Of a stretch of DNA of 25,803 nucleotides, positions 1 through 8,039 are shown one piece after another. Position numbers and translations under genes: made by a program. Origin of the DNA: JBDKGH01 sp039798265 (GTDB lineage Bacteria > Bacteroidota > Bacteroidia > Flavobacteriales_D > Sanyastnellaceae); NCBI GenBank assembly GCA_039798265.1, contig JBDKGH010000094.1:1-25803 (forward strand), in the 5' to 3' direction. Each line of letters begins with the position of its first letter. Position 1 is the first letter of the stretch. Below the pieces are notes generated by a model. That model was not told where the DNA came from. It ran no database searches and was given only the letters and a program-made list of their open reading frames with translations.

Positions 1-2
1 GT

Positions 3-758
3 GTTGTGCAAGAAATGGGGGGGCTTAATGCACATATTGAAGTAATCACTACTGCGAGTTCTATCCCCGTAGAAGTGGGTGAAAATTATATGAGTGCGTT
101 TGGCAAAATGGGGTGCACTAATGTCAATATCATGAGCGTTCGCAATCGCGCTGATGCCGCTAAACCAGAGTTCATCGAACGCATTAAAAAGTGCAACGGT
201 GTAATGATGTCTGGTGGAGATCAACTGCGATTAACCACTATTTTCGGAGGTACCGAATGGCTAGATATTGTGCTCGATCGTTACCGTCATCATGGCTTGG
301 TGATTGCCGGCACTTCTGCGGGAGCGATGGCTATGAGCAACACCATGATTTATCAGGGACGCAGTGATCTCGCTCACTTGAAAGGTGAAGTGAAAATTAC
401 CACAGGATTGGCATTTATGCCCGATGTTATTATCGATTCTCACTTCGATAAGCGTGGACGATTTAATCGCCTTGCTCAAGCGGTAGCAAGTAATCCAGCC
501 TGCACGGGCATTGGGTTGGGTGAAGATACTGGGGTTATCGTTACGGGTTCTAATCACCTCGAAGTAATTGGCAGTGGCGCTGTAGTAATCATTGATGGTA
601 AAGACATTCGCCATTCCAATATTACTGAGGTAAGCATGGGTACACCGATTTCCATCGAAAATATTCGCGTGAATATTTTAGTGCATGGTAATTCATACCT
701 CGTAAAAGAACGTCAATTCGTTCCGGGTGAAGAGGTGTATGATCAAGACACAGAATAA
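3..758 (+). CDS. cphB: Cyanophycinase, 5' end outside window
   Basis: Serine-type exopeptidase of the S51/class I glutamine amidotransferase-like fold, which in the known family cuts cyanophycin (multi-L-arginyl-poly-aspartate) into beta-Asp-Arg dipeptides in the cytoplasm. About 252 residues are visible; the frame is open to the left edge, so the beginning (probably 20-40 residues) is missing, and the GTG at 6 is not a convincing start. Seen: a GTSAGAMAMS nucleophile elbow, with Ser about 104 codons after that GTG; an upstream MSGGDQ motif; a downstream DSHFDKRGRFNRL segment; and a GLGEDTGV segment, all in family order. The next gene, converging from the right, is an isoaspartyl peptidase, the enzyme that hydrolyses the dipeptide product. 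That supports real cyanophycin (or beta-aspartyl peptide) use. A cyanophycin synthetase gene may lie to the left, outside the window. Confidence 0.9.
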   Translation, partial: VVQEMGGLNAHIEVITTASSIPVEVGENYMSAFGKMGCTNVNIMSVRNRADAAKPEFIERIKKCNGVMMSGGDQLRLTTIFGGTEWLDIVLDRYRHHGLVIAGTSAGAMAMSNTMIYQGRSDLAHLKGEVKITTGLAFMPDVIIDSHFDKRGRFNRLAQAVASNPACTGIGLGEDTGVIVTGSNHLEVIGSGAVVIIDGKDIRHSNITEVSMGTPISIENIRVNILVHGNSYLVKERQFVPGEEVYDQDTE

Positions 759-775
759 GATCAGCATGATATAAT

Positions 776-806
776 AAAAAGGCCCTTCATTGAAGGGCCT
801 TTTTTT
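776..806. terminator. Bidirectional Rho-independent terminator
   Basis: An 8-bp GC-rich stem (781-788 with 792-799, loop ATT) is flanked by A5 on the left and a T7 run on the right, so it can end transcription from both strands. It lies between the convergent cyanophycinase and isoaspartyl peptidase genes. Its right T run overlaps the stop codon of the latter (TTA at 805-807). Confidence 0.9.
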
Positions 807-1752
807 ATTTATAAATCTCAATTTTTTCTGTGCCGTCGGGTTTGCGGTGGGCTCGATACATGCCTTCAGAGTTGAAGGGAAGGCAGACGTTTCCATGCGC
901 ATCTACAGCTACCAAGCCGCCTTCACCGCCAAACGGAACGAGTTTGTCGTGAACGACTACTCGACAAGCTTCCTCGAGGGAAAGACCTTTGTACTCCATT
1001 AAGCAGCTGATATCATATGCAACTACGGCGCGAATAAAAAATTCGCCATGACCAGTGCAACTGATAGCGCACGTTTTGTTGTTGGCATAGGTGCCCGCAC
1101 CAATCATTGGGCTATCGCCAACGCGTCCCCAACGTTTGTTGGTCATGCCTCCAGTGCTGGTTGCTGCGGCTAAGTTGCCGTGCATATCCATGGCTACGGC
1201 ACCCACCGTTCCAAACTTTTTATCTTCGGTAGCATCACCGTTTTTTGTTTCGGTATGATCGAGTTGGTAACCTTCTTCATCGCGAACAGCTAGGAATTGC
1301 TGATAACGAAACTCGTCATGAAAATACTCAGCACTCTCCATGGGGAGATTCATTTTTTGAGCAAACTCTTCTGCTTGGTGGCCTGCTAAAAAAACGTGTC
1401 CTGATTTTTCCATAATCGCACGGGCAAGAGAAACCGGGTTTTTCACATGATTAATGCCTGTTACTGCACCAGCCTCCAGGTTCTTGCCGTCCATGATTGA
1501 AGCATCCATTTCATGTGTGCCGTCATGCGTAAAAACCGCTCCGCGTCCTGCGTTAAAAAGAGGGCAGTCTTCGAGGGATCGAACCGACGCTTCAACAGCA
1601 TCCAATGCACTTCCGCCCTTTTCCAAAACAGCTGTTCCAGCATGCAAGGCGTCACGTAATGCGCTCGTATATCGTTCGAATTTTTCAGGCGTCATGCTGG
1701 CAGGTGTAATGGTGCCAGCACCTCCATGTATGGCAAGGGAGAATTTTTGCAT
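805..1752 (-). CDS. iaaA: Isoaspartyl peptidase / type 2 L-asparaginase
   Basis: N-terminal nucleophile (Ntn) hydrolase of the plant-type asparaginase family. It removes N-terminal beta-aspartyl residues and would split beta-Asp-Arg from cyanophycin into Asp and Arg. The 315 residues match the full family length. Seen: the start SLAIHGGAGTI; FNAGRGAVFT near residues 66-75; DASIMDG; the autoproteolysis site FGTVGAV, with Thr182 as the expected new N-terminal nucleophile; and TGGMTNKRWGRVGDSP followed by IGAGTYA, which form the substrate pocket. The precursor should self-cleave before Thr182 into alpha and beta chains. There is no signal peptide, so it is cytoplasmic. It converges on the cyanophycinase gene and shares its terminator. 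A TACCTTTG box ends only four bases before the ATG. Confidence 0.93.
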   Translation of the reverse strand: MQKFSLAIHGGAGTITPASMTPEKFERYTSALRDALHAGTAVLEKGGSALDAVEASVRSLEDCPLFNAGRGAVFTHDGTHEMDASIMDGKNLEAGAVTGINHVKNPVSLARAIMEKSGHVFLAGHQAEEFAQKMNLPMESAEYFHDEFRYQQFLAVRDEEGYQLDHTETKNGDATEDKKFGTVGAVAMDMHGNLAAATSTGGMTNKRWGRVGDSPMIGAGTYANNKTCAISCTGHGEFFIRAVVAYDISCLMEYKGLSLEEACRVVVHDKLVPFGGEGGLVAVDAHGNVCLPFNSEGMYRAHRKPDGTEKIEIYK

Positions 1753-1756
1753 GGCT

Positions 1757-1764
1757 CAAAGGTA
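1757..1764 (-). promoter_or_regulatory. -7 box TACCTTTG before iaaA
   Basis: On the minus strand this fits the Bacteroidota -7 consensus TAnnTTTG and ends four bases before the ATG at 1752. No good TTTG -33 box is found at the expected spacing. If used, the transcript would begin at or very near the start codon. Confidence 0.4.
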
Positions 1765-1843
1765 GGAGTAAGGAGGATATCCTGATTCCTTTTGTACCGT
1801 TTCTCCATCCACAATTTTCTCGGGCCTTTTGATCCGATATCCT

Positions 1844-1851
1844 TATTTTCG
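1844..1851 (+). promoter_or_regulatory. Possible -7 box TATTTTCG before pheT
   Basis: TATTTTCG followed by C lies 28 bases before the pheT ATG. The same nine bases occur before the gene at 5672. It resembles TAnnTTTG with one change, and no clear TTTG -33 box was found. Confidence 0.35.
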
Positions 1852-1879
1852 CGCTTCTTACGATTTTTAGAAATAGACC

Positions 1880-4321
1880 ATGAAAATATCATATAACTGG
1901 CTCTGCGATTTTGTGAAGACCGATTTGTCTCCTGAAGCGATTGGAGCTGTGCTCACATCGGTAGGATTAGAGGTAGAAGGAATTGAAAAAGTAGAAGCTA
2001 TTCCCGGTGGACTTAAAGGAGTAGTAGTGGGAGAGGTATTGACGTGTGAAAAGCATCCGGATGCTGATCGCTTGCGCATTACCACTGTTAATTTAGGACA
2101 GGGCGACCCAGTGCAAATTGTTTGCGGTGCGCCGAATGTGGCGGCGGGTCAAAAAGTATTGGTGGCCACTATTGGAACGGTGCTTTACCCTTCAAGTGGT
2201 GAACCCTTAACGATTAAAAAAGGAAAAATTCGCGGAGCAGAGTCGCATGGTATGATCTGCGCTGAAGATGAATTGGGAATAGGCCAAAGTCATGACGGGA
2301 TATTAATCTTGGATCAAGCTTCTCAGCCCGGAACTCCGGCCGCTGAACAATTGAATATTAAAGCCGATTACTGTTTAGAAATTGGTTTAACTCCGAATCG
2401 TACCGACGCTTTTTCTCATTACGGCGTAGCACGCGATTTGGCGGCGGCATTGAGCGCTGAAAGCAAACATTCTTTTTCTTTTGAAAAAATGAATTTCAGT
2501 GAACGGAAGTACGAAGTGAGGAACGAAGCCTCTGTTGCCGTTCGTGTAGAAGATCAATCGGCTGCTCCTCGATATGTGGGCTTAACCATACGCGGTGTGA
2601 AAGTAACAGATTCGCCAGAGTGGTTAAAGGAACGTCTTTCGGTGATTGGTTTGCGACCCATCAATGCCGTGGTGGATATTACCAATTATATTCAGCACGA
2701 GGTAGGACAGCCGCTGCATGCTTTTGATGCGGCTCATATAGCGGGCAATACCGTGGTGGTAAGAAAGGCAACGGACAAAGAAAAGATAACGACGCTCGAA
2801 GGTACCGTTCGCGAACTATCTGCCGAAGATTTAGTGATAGCTGATGCGGAAAAACCGATGTGTATTGCCGGTGTTTTTGGCGGGTTGAATTCAGGCGTTA
2901 CCGAAAATACGACCGACGTATTTCTCGAATCAGCTTATTTCGATCCAGCTACTATTCGTAAAACCGCTCGCCGTCAGGTTTTGAATACGGATGCTTCTTT
3001 CCGTTTTGAAAGAGGTGTGGATCCAACGCAAACAGCGAACGTAGCTCAACGAGCGGCCAATATGATTGTGGAGATTTGTGGTGGATATGTGGCCGGAGAA
3101 ATGATCGATATTGTTGATCAACTGACACCTCCAGCTCAATTTGATTTTCGCTTGTCTTATGCCCATCGGTTGATCGGAAAGGCCATTCCAGCCGCGGAAG
3201 TAGAAGCGATTTTAAAATCGTTGGAAATTGAAATTCTAGAGACCTTAACTGATGGTTGGAAAATAGCCGTACCTCACTATCGAGTTGATGTGAAAAGAGA
3301 AGCGGATGTGGTGGAAGAAGTGCTTCGTATTTATGGGTACGATAAAGTAGATTTTCCCGACGGTTTGAAAAGTTCCATTTCAATTGCCCCAAAACCGGAT
3401 CCGGAAAAAGTACAAAATCAAATCGCTGATTTGCTCAGTTCACGCGGATTTTCAGAGATTATGGGCATGTCTTTGACGCGTCAAAAATATGCTTCTCTTG
3501 CCGCCGAGGCGGAGTACAATGAAAGCACTAGTGTAGCCTTGCTAAATCCACTGAGCAGCGATTTGGGTATTATGCGCCAAACCTTGCTCTATAATGCATT
3601 GGAGGCGATTGCCATGAATCAAAATCATCGCAATGCCGATTTACGCTTATATGAATTCGGGAAGGAATACCGCAAGGTAGAAGGGAAGTATGTAGAAGAA
3701 ATGCATCTGGGTATCTATATCACTGGTCGTCGAAATCCGGAATCATGGAGTAACAGTAATGATGCTGTTAGTTTCATTGATTTAAAATCGGAAGTAGATG
3801 CTGTTATGCGTGCTTGCGGTATTGGCGGCTTGCAGCAAGATGCTGCTGTATCTTCTTTGTTTGAAGACGGTGTGAGTCTTGTTCAAGGCAAACGCTCTGT
3901 GGCCCAAATGGGAGCAGTTTCTGCGAAGCTTTTGAAAGCCTTCGATGTACGCCAGCCTGTTTGGTATGCAGATATTGTTTGGGAAAAAGTGGTGACTATG
4001 ATTCCTCGCAAAGCAACCACTTATACCGCTGCTGAAAAATATCCTTCCGTACGTCGCGATCTTTCCTTGTTGCTCAATAAAGCTGTGCGCTTTGATCAAT
4101 TGGTGCGTCAGTCGTTCCAAGCAGAGCGCAAGTTGTTGCGCGCTGTCAATTTGTTCGACGTGTACGAAGGAAAAAATCTGGAGGCCGATAAGAAGTCGTA
4201 TGCGCTTAGTTTCACCTTACAGGATAGTACAAAGACCATGACTGACGATCAGGTAGAACAAGCGATGAGCAGAATATTAGCCGCTTTGCAAAAAGAAAGT
4301 GGTGCTTCGCTTCGCGCTTAA
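1880..4321 (+). CDS. pheT: Phenylalanyl-tRNA synthetase beta subunit
   Basis: Beta chain of the alpha2-beta2 enzyme that charges tRNA-Phe in the cytoplasm. It carries tRNA recognition and editing, while the alpha chain (PheS, not in this window) carries catalysis. The 813 residues are full family length. Seen in order: N-terminal MKISYNWLCDFV; the EMAP/OB-type tRNA-binding domain at about 39-150 (ACEKHPDADRLRI-type segment); the B3/B4 editing domain at about 210-390, with GLRPINAVVDITNY and HAFDAAHI; the B5 domain at about 400-475; a core catalytic-like domain; and the C-terminal FDX-ACB anticodon-binding fold at about 720-813, with YPSVRRDLSLLL. No Shine-Dalgarno sequence precedes the ATG, as is usual in Bacteroidota. 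The gene stands alone rather than in a pheST operon, and its stop codon overlaps that of the convergent alanine dehydrogenase gene. Confidence 0.97.
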   Translation: MKISYNWLCDFVKTDLSPEAIGAVLTSVGLEVEGIEKVEAIPGGLKGVVVGEVLTCEKHPDADRLRITTVNLGQGDPVQIVCGAPNVAAGQKVLVATIGTVLYPSSGEPLTIKKGKIRGAESHGMICAEDELGIGQSHDGILILDQASQPGTPAAEQLNIKADYCLEIGLTPNRTDAFSHYGVARDLAAALSAESKHSFSFEKMNFSERKYEVRNEASVAVRVEDQSAAPRYVGLTIRGVKVTDSPEWLKERLSVIGLRPINAVVDITNYIQHEVGQPLHAFDAAHIAGNTVVVRKATDKEKITTLEGTVRELSAEDLVIADAEKPMCIAGVFGGLNSGVTENTTDVFLESAYFDPATIRKTARRQVLNTDASFRFERGVDPTQTANVAQRAANMIVEICGGYVAGEMIDIVDQLTPPAQFDFRLSYAHRLIGKAIPAAEVEAILKSLEIEILETLTDGWKIAVPHYRVDVKREADVVEEVLRIYGYDKVDFPDGLKSSISIAPKPDPEKVQNQIADLLSSRGFSEIMGMSLTRQKYASLAAEAEYNESTSVALLNPLSSDLGIMRQTLLYNALEAIAMNQNHRNADLRLYEFGKEYRKVEGKYVEEMHLGIYITGRRNPESWSNSNDAVSFIDLKSEVDAVMRACGIGGLQQDAAVSSLFEDGVSLVQGKRSVAQMGAVSAKLLKAFDVRQPVWYADIVWEKVVTMIPRKATTYTAAEKYPSVRRDLSLLLNKAVRFDQLVRQSFQAERKLLRAVNLFDVYEGKNLEADKKSYALSFTLQDSTKTMTDDQVEQAMSRILAALQKESGASLRA

Positions 4322-5535
4322 AATGCAGCGATAAGCAACTCAATGGGCTTCCAGGGAATGTCAAATGAGTTGCTAATCTCTTCGTTGGTTAAGGTTCCAT
4401 TATACATGTACACGCCATGGCGAAAGCCATGCTGGCTGCGCACAAGATTAGCAATGCCGCCTTCATCGCCTATACTCATGAGTATGGGGGCAAAAATGTT
4501 GCTTACTGCATAGGAGGCTGTGCGTGATACACGCGAAGCAATATTGGGGACACAGTAGTGAATGACGCCGTGTTCTTTGAATGTGGGCTTATCGTGACTA
4601 GTAACATGAGAGGTTTCAAAACAACCTCCTTGGTCGATCGAAATATCTACAATCACACTTCCATATTTCATATTACTCACCATGTCATCTGTTACGAGTA
4701 CTGGAGTTCGTCCGCTGCTGCTGTGCACAGCGCCGATAGCGACATCAGCGGTTTCAAGCGCCTTGCGCAATTCACTCGGTTGAATGGTGCTTGTCCAAAG
4801 GCGTACGCCCAAGTCATTTTGTATGCGACGAAGTTTGTAGATGCTATTGTCAAATAATTTAACACTTGCCCCTAAGCCGAGGGCTGCGCGGGTGGCAAAT
4901 TCTCCCACGGTACCGGCGCCAATGATAACCACTTCGGTGGGCTTTACACCAGAAATGCCACCAAACATGAGGCCTTGGCCGCCATTGGTATGGCTCAGGT
5001 ATTCAGAAGCAATGAGAACTGAAGTGTTACCTGCGATTTCACCCATGGCCCTAACGATGGGGAATATACCGGTGTCGTCTTTAATGTAGTCCCAGGCAAT
5101 AGCCGTAATTTTTTTTGCGGCTAACGCTTTGAATGTTTCGCTTTTTTGCACTGGCAAATGCAGCGCAGAGATCAGCGTTTGACGACCGGGCATCAGGGCT
5201 ATTTCTTCAAGGCTCGGAGGAGCTACCTTCATGATGAGGTCGCACTTGAATACATCTTCGGCGCTATATACAATTCGGGCTCCAGCCTCGCTATAGTCGT
5301 GATCTTGAAAGTTTGATTCCTTGCCAGCATTTGTTTCAATGATGACATCATGACCATTACTTACTAAAAAAGCTACGCTTTCAGGAACTAAGGCTACCCT
5401 GCGCTCATGGAAGGAGGTTTCGCGGGGAATACCAATGGCCATATTAAACTTCTTTTTGGCCACTTCTAGCATTTCCTCTTGGGGTAATAATGCTTCTTTT
5501 GCTAAAGCTCGAATAGAGTCCTTCTTAATTTCCAT
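4318..5535 (-). CDS. ald: Alanine dehydrogenase
   Basis: NAD-dependent enzyme converting L-alanine and pyruvate/ammonium, of the alanine dehydrogenase/transhydrogenase alpha fold. Seen: GIPRET then ERRVALVPES at about 35-53, Lys103 in MKVAPPS and His126 in SALHLP (matching the catalytic Lys and His of the family), and the Rossmann loop VVIIGAGTVGEFATRAALG at 202-220. At 405 residues it is about 30 longer than the Bacillus-type enzyme. The excess is an N-terminal extension before GIPRET, which I believe is usual for Bacteroidota homologues. It is divergent from the small membrane-protein gene at 5672 and convergent with pheT. A box TATCTTCG at 5553-5560, with TTTA 19 bases further upstream, is a plausible promoter. 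Confidence 0.93.
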   Translation of the reverse strand: MEIKKDSIRALAKEALLPQEEMLEVAKKKFNMAIGIPRETSFHERRVALVPESVAFLVSNGHDVIIETNAGKESNFQDHDYSEAGARIVYSAEDVFKCDLIMKVAPPSLEEIALMPGRQTLISALHLPVQKSETFKALAAKKITAIAWDYIKDDTGIFPIVRAMGEIAGNTSVLIASEYLSHTNGGQGLMFGGISGVKPTEVVIIGAGTVGEFATRAALGLGASVKLFDNSIYKLRRIQNDLGVRLWTSTIQPSELRKALETADVAIGAVHSSSGRTPVLVTDDMVSNMKYGSVIVDISIDQGGCFETSHVTSHDKPTFKEHGVIHYCVPNIASRVSRTASYAVSNIFAPILMSIGDEGGIANLVRSQHGFRHGVYMYNGTLTNEEISNSFDIPWKPIELLIAAF

Positions 5536-5552
5536 GGTAGCGGGATGAGTTT

Positions 5553-5583
5553 CGAAGATAACACTTTTATACGGGAGCCTAAA
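5553..5583 (-). promoter_or_regulatory. Probable ald promoter
   Basis: On the minus strand TTTA (5580-5583), a 19-base spacer and TATCTTCG (5553-5560) approximate the Bacteroidota TTTG-N(17-23)-TAnnTTTG pattern. The -7 box ends 17 bases before the ald ATG. Confidence 0.45.
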
Positions 5584-5611
5584 GTGGAAAAGGGGGAGTT
5601 ATGCACCTCAT

Positions 5612-5641
5612 TTCGTTAACCCGTTTTTTTTGTTATTTTCG
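5612..5641 (+). promoter_or_regulatory. Possible promoter of the His-rich small gene
   Basis: TTCG (5612-5615), an 18-base spacer and TATTTTCG (5634-5641) resemble the Bacteroidota promoter pattern with one change in each box. The ATG follows 30 bases later. The -7 sequence is the same as that before pheT. Confidence 0.4.
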
Positions 5642-5671
5642 CTCCCGATTACTAAACCCTCATCAAGAATT

Positions 5672-5938
5672 ATGGCAAATCACGGCGCCCCAAAACAGAA
5701 CAATGTGTTTCTTTGGTTCATTGCTCCTCTAGCAGTATTCGTAACTCTCCTTTTCGTTAAGGTGAATGCAAACGCAGTAAAACCAAAAGAGCGCGGCACT
5801 GGCGAACGTCCTGCTCATCAAACGGAAGCCCCTGCAGCTCATCATGATGCTGCGATGCCTGCAGATACTACGCACATGGCGGCTGGTGACACTATGCACC
5901 ACGACGCTGCTGCTGCCGAAGCTCCTGCTCATCATTAA
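5672..5938 (+). CDS. Small membrane protein with His/Met-rich tail
   Basis: Function unknown. The 88-residue protein starts at the ATG at 5672; an upstream TTG at 5630 lies within or beside the likely promoter and was not chosen. Seen: a short hydrophilic N-terminus; one membrane segment at about 12-30 (VFLWFIAPLAVFVTLLF); a basic stretch KPKERGTGER; and then a low-complexity Ala/His/Met/Asp/Glu tail with AAHHDAAM, TTHMAAGDTMHHD and a terminal HH. The tail contains ten His and four Met residues, which suggests metal binding, but there is no recognised domain. The positive cluster just after the membrane segment would favour a cytoplasmic tail, so topology is uncertain. The N-terminus faintly recalls the first segment of Bacteroidota MotA/TolQ/ExbB proteins. 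It is monocistronic between its own promoter region and a terminator at 5976. Confidence 0.75.
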   Translation: MANHGAPKQNNVFLWFIAPLAVFVTLLFVKVNANAVKPKERGTGERPAHQTEAPAAHHDAAMPADTTHMAAGDTMHHDAAAAEAPAHH

Positions 5939-5975
5939 AAACAAACGGGTTGGATAAGTTCAACCTCAAATGATA

Positions 5976-6013
5976 GAAAAAGCCCACTGTTCTTAGAAAT
6001 AGTGGGCTTTTTA
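5976..6013. terminator. Bidirectional Rho-independent terminator
   Basis: An 8-bp stem AGCCCACT (5981-5988) pairs with AGTGGGCT (6001-6008) around a 12-base loop, with A4 on the left and TTTTTATTT on the right. It separates the convergent small membrane-protein gene and tsaE, ending just before the tsaE stop codon. Confidence 0.88.
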
Positions 6014-6014
6014 T

Positions 6015-6428
6015 TTAATGTTCTTTGAGTTGAATGAGGCGAATCTGGCCTTCTGCTCTAATGGAGATTTCAACGTATCGATCCAGCAAGGGTAAAATGA
6101 TTTCGGGCCATTCAATAAAGACAAAGGCTTTTTGATCCAAGTACTCTTCGAAGCCGATGTCTAGCGCTTCGTCGATGTTTTTCAAACGATACAAATCGAA
6201 GTGGAATATCCGAATGCCATCCTTATTGGCGTATTCATTGACCAATGAAAAAGTAGGACTGCTCGATTCTTCAATTCCCCATGCTTTGCACAGTGCGTTT
6301 ACCATCGTTGTTTTTCCCGCACCCATGTGGCCATTGAGGAGAAAAACACCGGGTTCGGTGTATGCACTAACGAACTCTTGAGCGAAATGCTGGAGTTCAT
6401 CCAAATTACTTACTTGGTATTCCTTCAT
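6015..6428 (-). CDS. tsaE: tRNA t6A biosynthesis ATPase TsaE
   Basis: P-loop ATPase of the TsaD-TsaB-TsaE complex, which makes the threonylcarbamoyl-adenosine (t6A37) modification in tRNAs that read ANN codons. The 137 residues are typical. Seen: Walker A GHMGAGKTT at 33-41, SSPTFSLVNEY at about 56-66, HFDLYRL, and the C-terminal FIEWPE motif of this family. It starts one base after the porX stop codon, so it is very likely co-transcribed and possibly translationally coupled with porX. The bidirectional terminator at 5976-6013 ends the transcript. Confidence 0.93.
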   Translation of the reverse strand: MKEYQVSNLDELQHFAQEFVSAYTEPGVFLLNGHMGAGKTTMVNALCKAWGIEESSSPTFSLVNEYANKDGIRIFHFDLYRLKNIDEALDIGFEEYLDQKAFVFIEWPEIILPLLDRYVEISIRAEGQIRLIQLKEH

Positions 6429-6429
6429 G

Positions 6430-7983
6430 CTATTTTGGCTGCAAATAGGCGAATGGAATAAGCATTTCTTCTAAGCTTATACCGCCGTGCTGAAAGGTGT
6501 TGGAGTAAAAATTCACAAAGTGATTGTAATTGTTCGGATACACGAAAAAGTCCGTGTTTTGCGCAAAAACAAAGGCCGTACTCACATTCACTTTTGGTAA
6601 AAAAGCATCTTGCGGATTGCGTAACTCGAATACTTCTTTTGGATTGTAGTTCAAGTTTTTTCCTGCTTTATAGCGCAAGTTGGTATTGGTGTTTTTGTCG
6701 CCAATTACTTTTATCGGATTGTCAACTTTTACCGTACCGTGGTCAGTGGTGATGATGAGCTTGCAATTTTTTTCTGCCAATTGCTTGATGATATCCAATA
6801 GCGGAGAGTGGTCAAACCAACTTTGGGTAATGGAACGATAGGCTGGTTCGTCATCAGCCAATTCTTTGATCACTTCCATTTCTGTGCGGGCATGACTGAG
6901 CATGTCCACAAAATTGTAAACGATTACGTTGAGCTTATTATTCATCAAATTACTCAAGTTATCGGCTAGTTTTTTACCAGCATTGTAGTTGGTGATCTTA
7001 TTATAGCTCCATCGAAAATCAAAGCCAAGTCGCTTTAATTGTGCAGCGAGAAAATCTTCTTCGTGCATGTTTTTACCACCTTCGTCGTCTTCATTTTTCC
7101 AAAATTGAGGAAACATTTTTTCCATTTCGGAAGGCATTAAGCCGCTGAAAAGCGCATTGCGCGCATATTGCGTGGCGGTGGGTAAAATGCTATAAAAAAT
7201 CTCTTCGTTTTCAACCCGGAAATGGTCTTTGAGTCGAGGCAAAATAGTGCGCCATTGGTCAAATCGAAGATTATCGATCACCACCATAAAAACGGTATCG
7301 TTGCCCGTGTTTTTTAAGATCGGTGCAACATTGTTTTTGAAAAGCGTGTGCGACATGGTAGGACCCGTGCGGTCTTTCAACCATGCCGTGTAATTTTTTA
7401 CAATGAACTTTGAAAATTGCTCATTCGCTTCCCGGCGTTGGGTGCTGAAAATTTGACTCATCCCTTCGTCATTGGAACCTTGAAGTTCCATGCTCCAATA
7501 GGTGAGCTTCTTGTAAAACTCTGACCATTCATCATGCGTCATACGATCACCCAAACGCATGGCTATTTCTCGAAATTCTTGACGGTAGTCGTTGGTCGTT
7601 TTTTCACTTACCAATCGGCGTTCGTCGAGGTTTTTCTTGATCGAGTGAAGGATTTGGTTGGGGTTAACCGGTTTGATCAAGTAATCGGCGATTTTCGAGC
7701 CGATCGCATCTTCCATGATGTGCTCTTCCTCACTTTTAGTGATCATCACCACGGGAAGTGTTGGATCGTAATTTTTTAGCTCTGGAAGCACTTGCAAACC
7801 GCTCAGTCCAGGCATATTTTCATCTAGAAATACGATGTCGAAAAATTCAGCTTTGGCTTTTTCAATCGCATCGCGGCCGTTGTTAACGGTGACCACGGTA
7901 TATCCTTTTTGTTCTAAAAAAAGAATGTGGGGTTTGAGCAAATCAATCTCATCATCAGCCCAGAGTATGCGAACAGTAGCCAT
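6430..7983 (-). CDS. porX: PorX: response regulator with PglZ/phosphatase domain
   Basis: Cytoplasmic regulator that in Porphyromonas and Flavobacterium works with the kinase PorY and sigma factor SigP to control T9SS. The effector half is an alkaline-phosphatase-superfamily (PglZ) domain reported to act as a phosphodiesterase. Seen: a receiver domain at 1-125 with acidic residues Asp10/Asp11, phosphoacceptor Asp54 in FLDENMPG, Thr82 and Lys104; a helical linker at about 126-215; then the PglZ domain, with Asp237 in VVIDN, Thr271 in PTATQYARNALFSG as the expected nucleophile, Asp360 and His364 in FVDMLSHAR, and Asp414/His415 in TTDHGT. All predicted metal ligands are present, so the enzyme should be active. 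The 517-residue length is normal. There is no PorY in the window. The HD-domain gene lies 56 bases upstream and tsaE directly downstream. Confidence 0.95.
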   Translation of the reverse strand: MATVRILWADDEIDLLKPHILFLEQKGYTVVTVNNGRDAIEKAKAEFFDIVFLDENMPGLSGLQVLPELKNYDPTLPVVMITKSEEEHIMEDAIGSKIADYLIKPVNPNQILHSIKKNLDERRLVSEKTTNDYRQEFREIAMRLGDRMTHDEWSEFYKKLTYWSMELQGSNDEGMSQIFSTQRREANEQFSKFIVKNYTAWLKDRTGPTMSHTLFKNNVAPILKNTGNDTVFMVVIDNLRFDQWRTILPRLKDHFRVENEEIFYSILPTATQYARNALFSGLMPSEMEKMFPQFWKNEDDEGGKNMHEEDFLAAQLKRLGFDFRWSYNKITNYNAGKKLADNLSNLMNNKLNVIVYNFVDMLSHARTEMEVIKELADDEPAYRSITQSWFDHSPLLDIIKQLAEKNCKLIITTDHGTVKVDNPIKVIGDKNTNTNLRYKAGKNLNYNPKEVFELRNPQDAFLPKVNVSTAFVFAQNTDFFVYPNNYNHFVNFYSNTFQHGGISLEEMLIPFAYLQPK

Positions 7984-8039
7984 ATAAAAATGAAGGGTTA
8001 GTTCTCTCGAACGGTATTATTTCGAATTATTGTCAATAC

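Noticed and set aside
2952..3392. 146-codon open frame on the minus strand inside pheT
   Set aside because: It lies wholly within a strongly conserved pheT segment, shows no domain or signal, and its composition is that of an antisense shadow.
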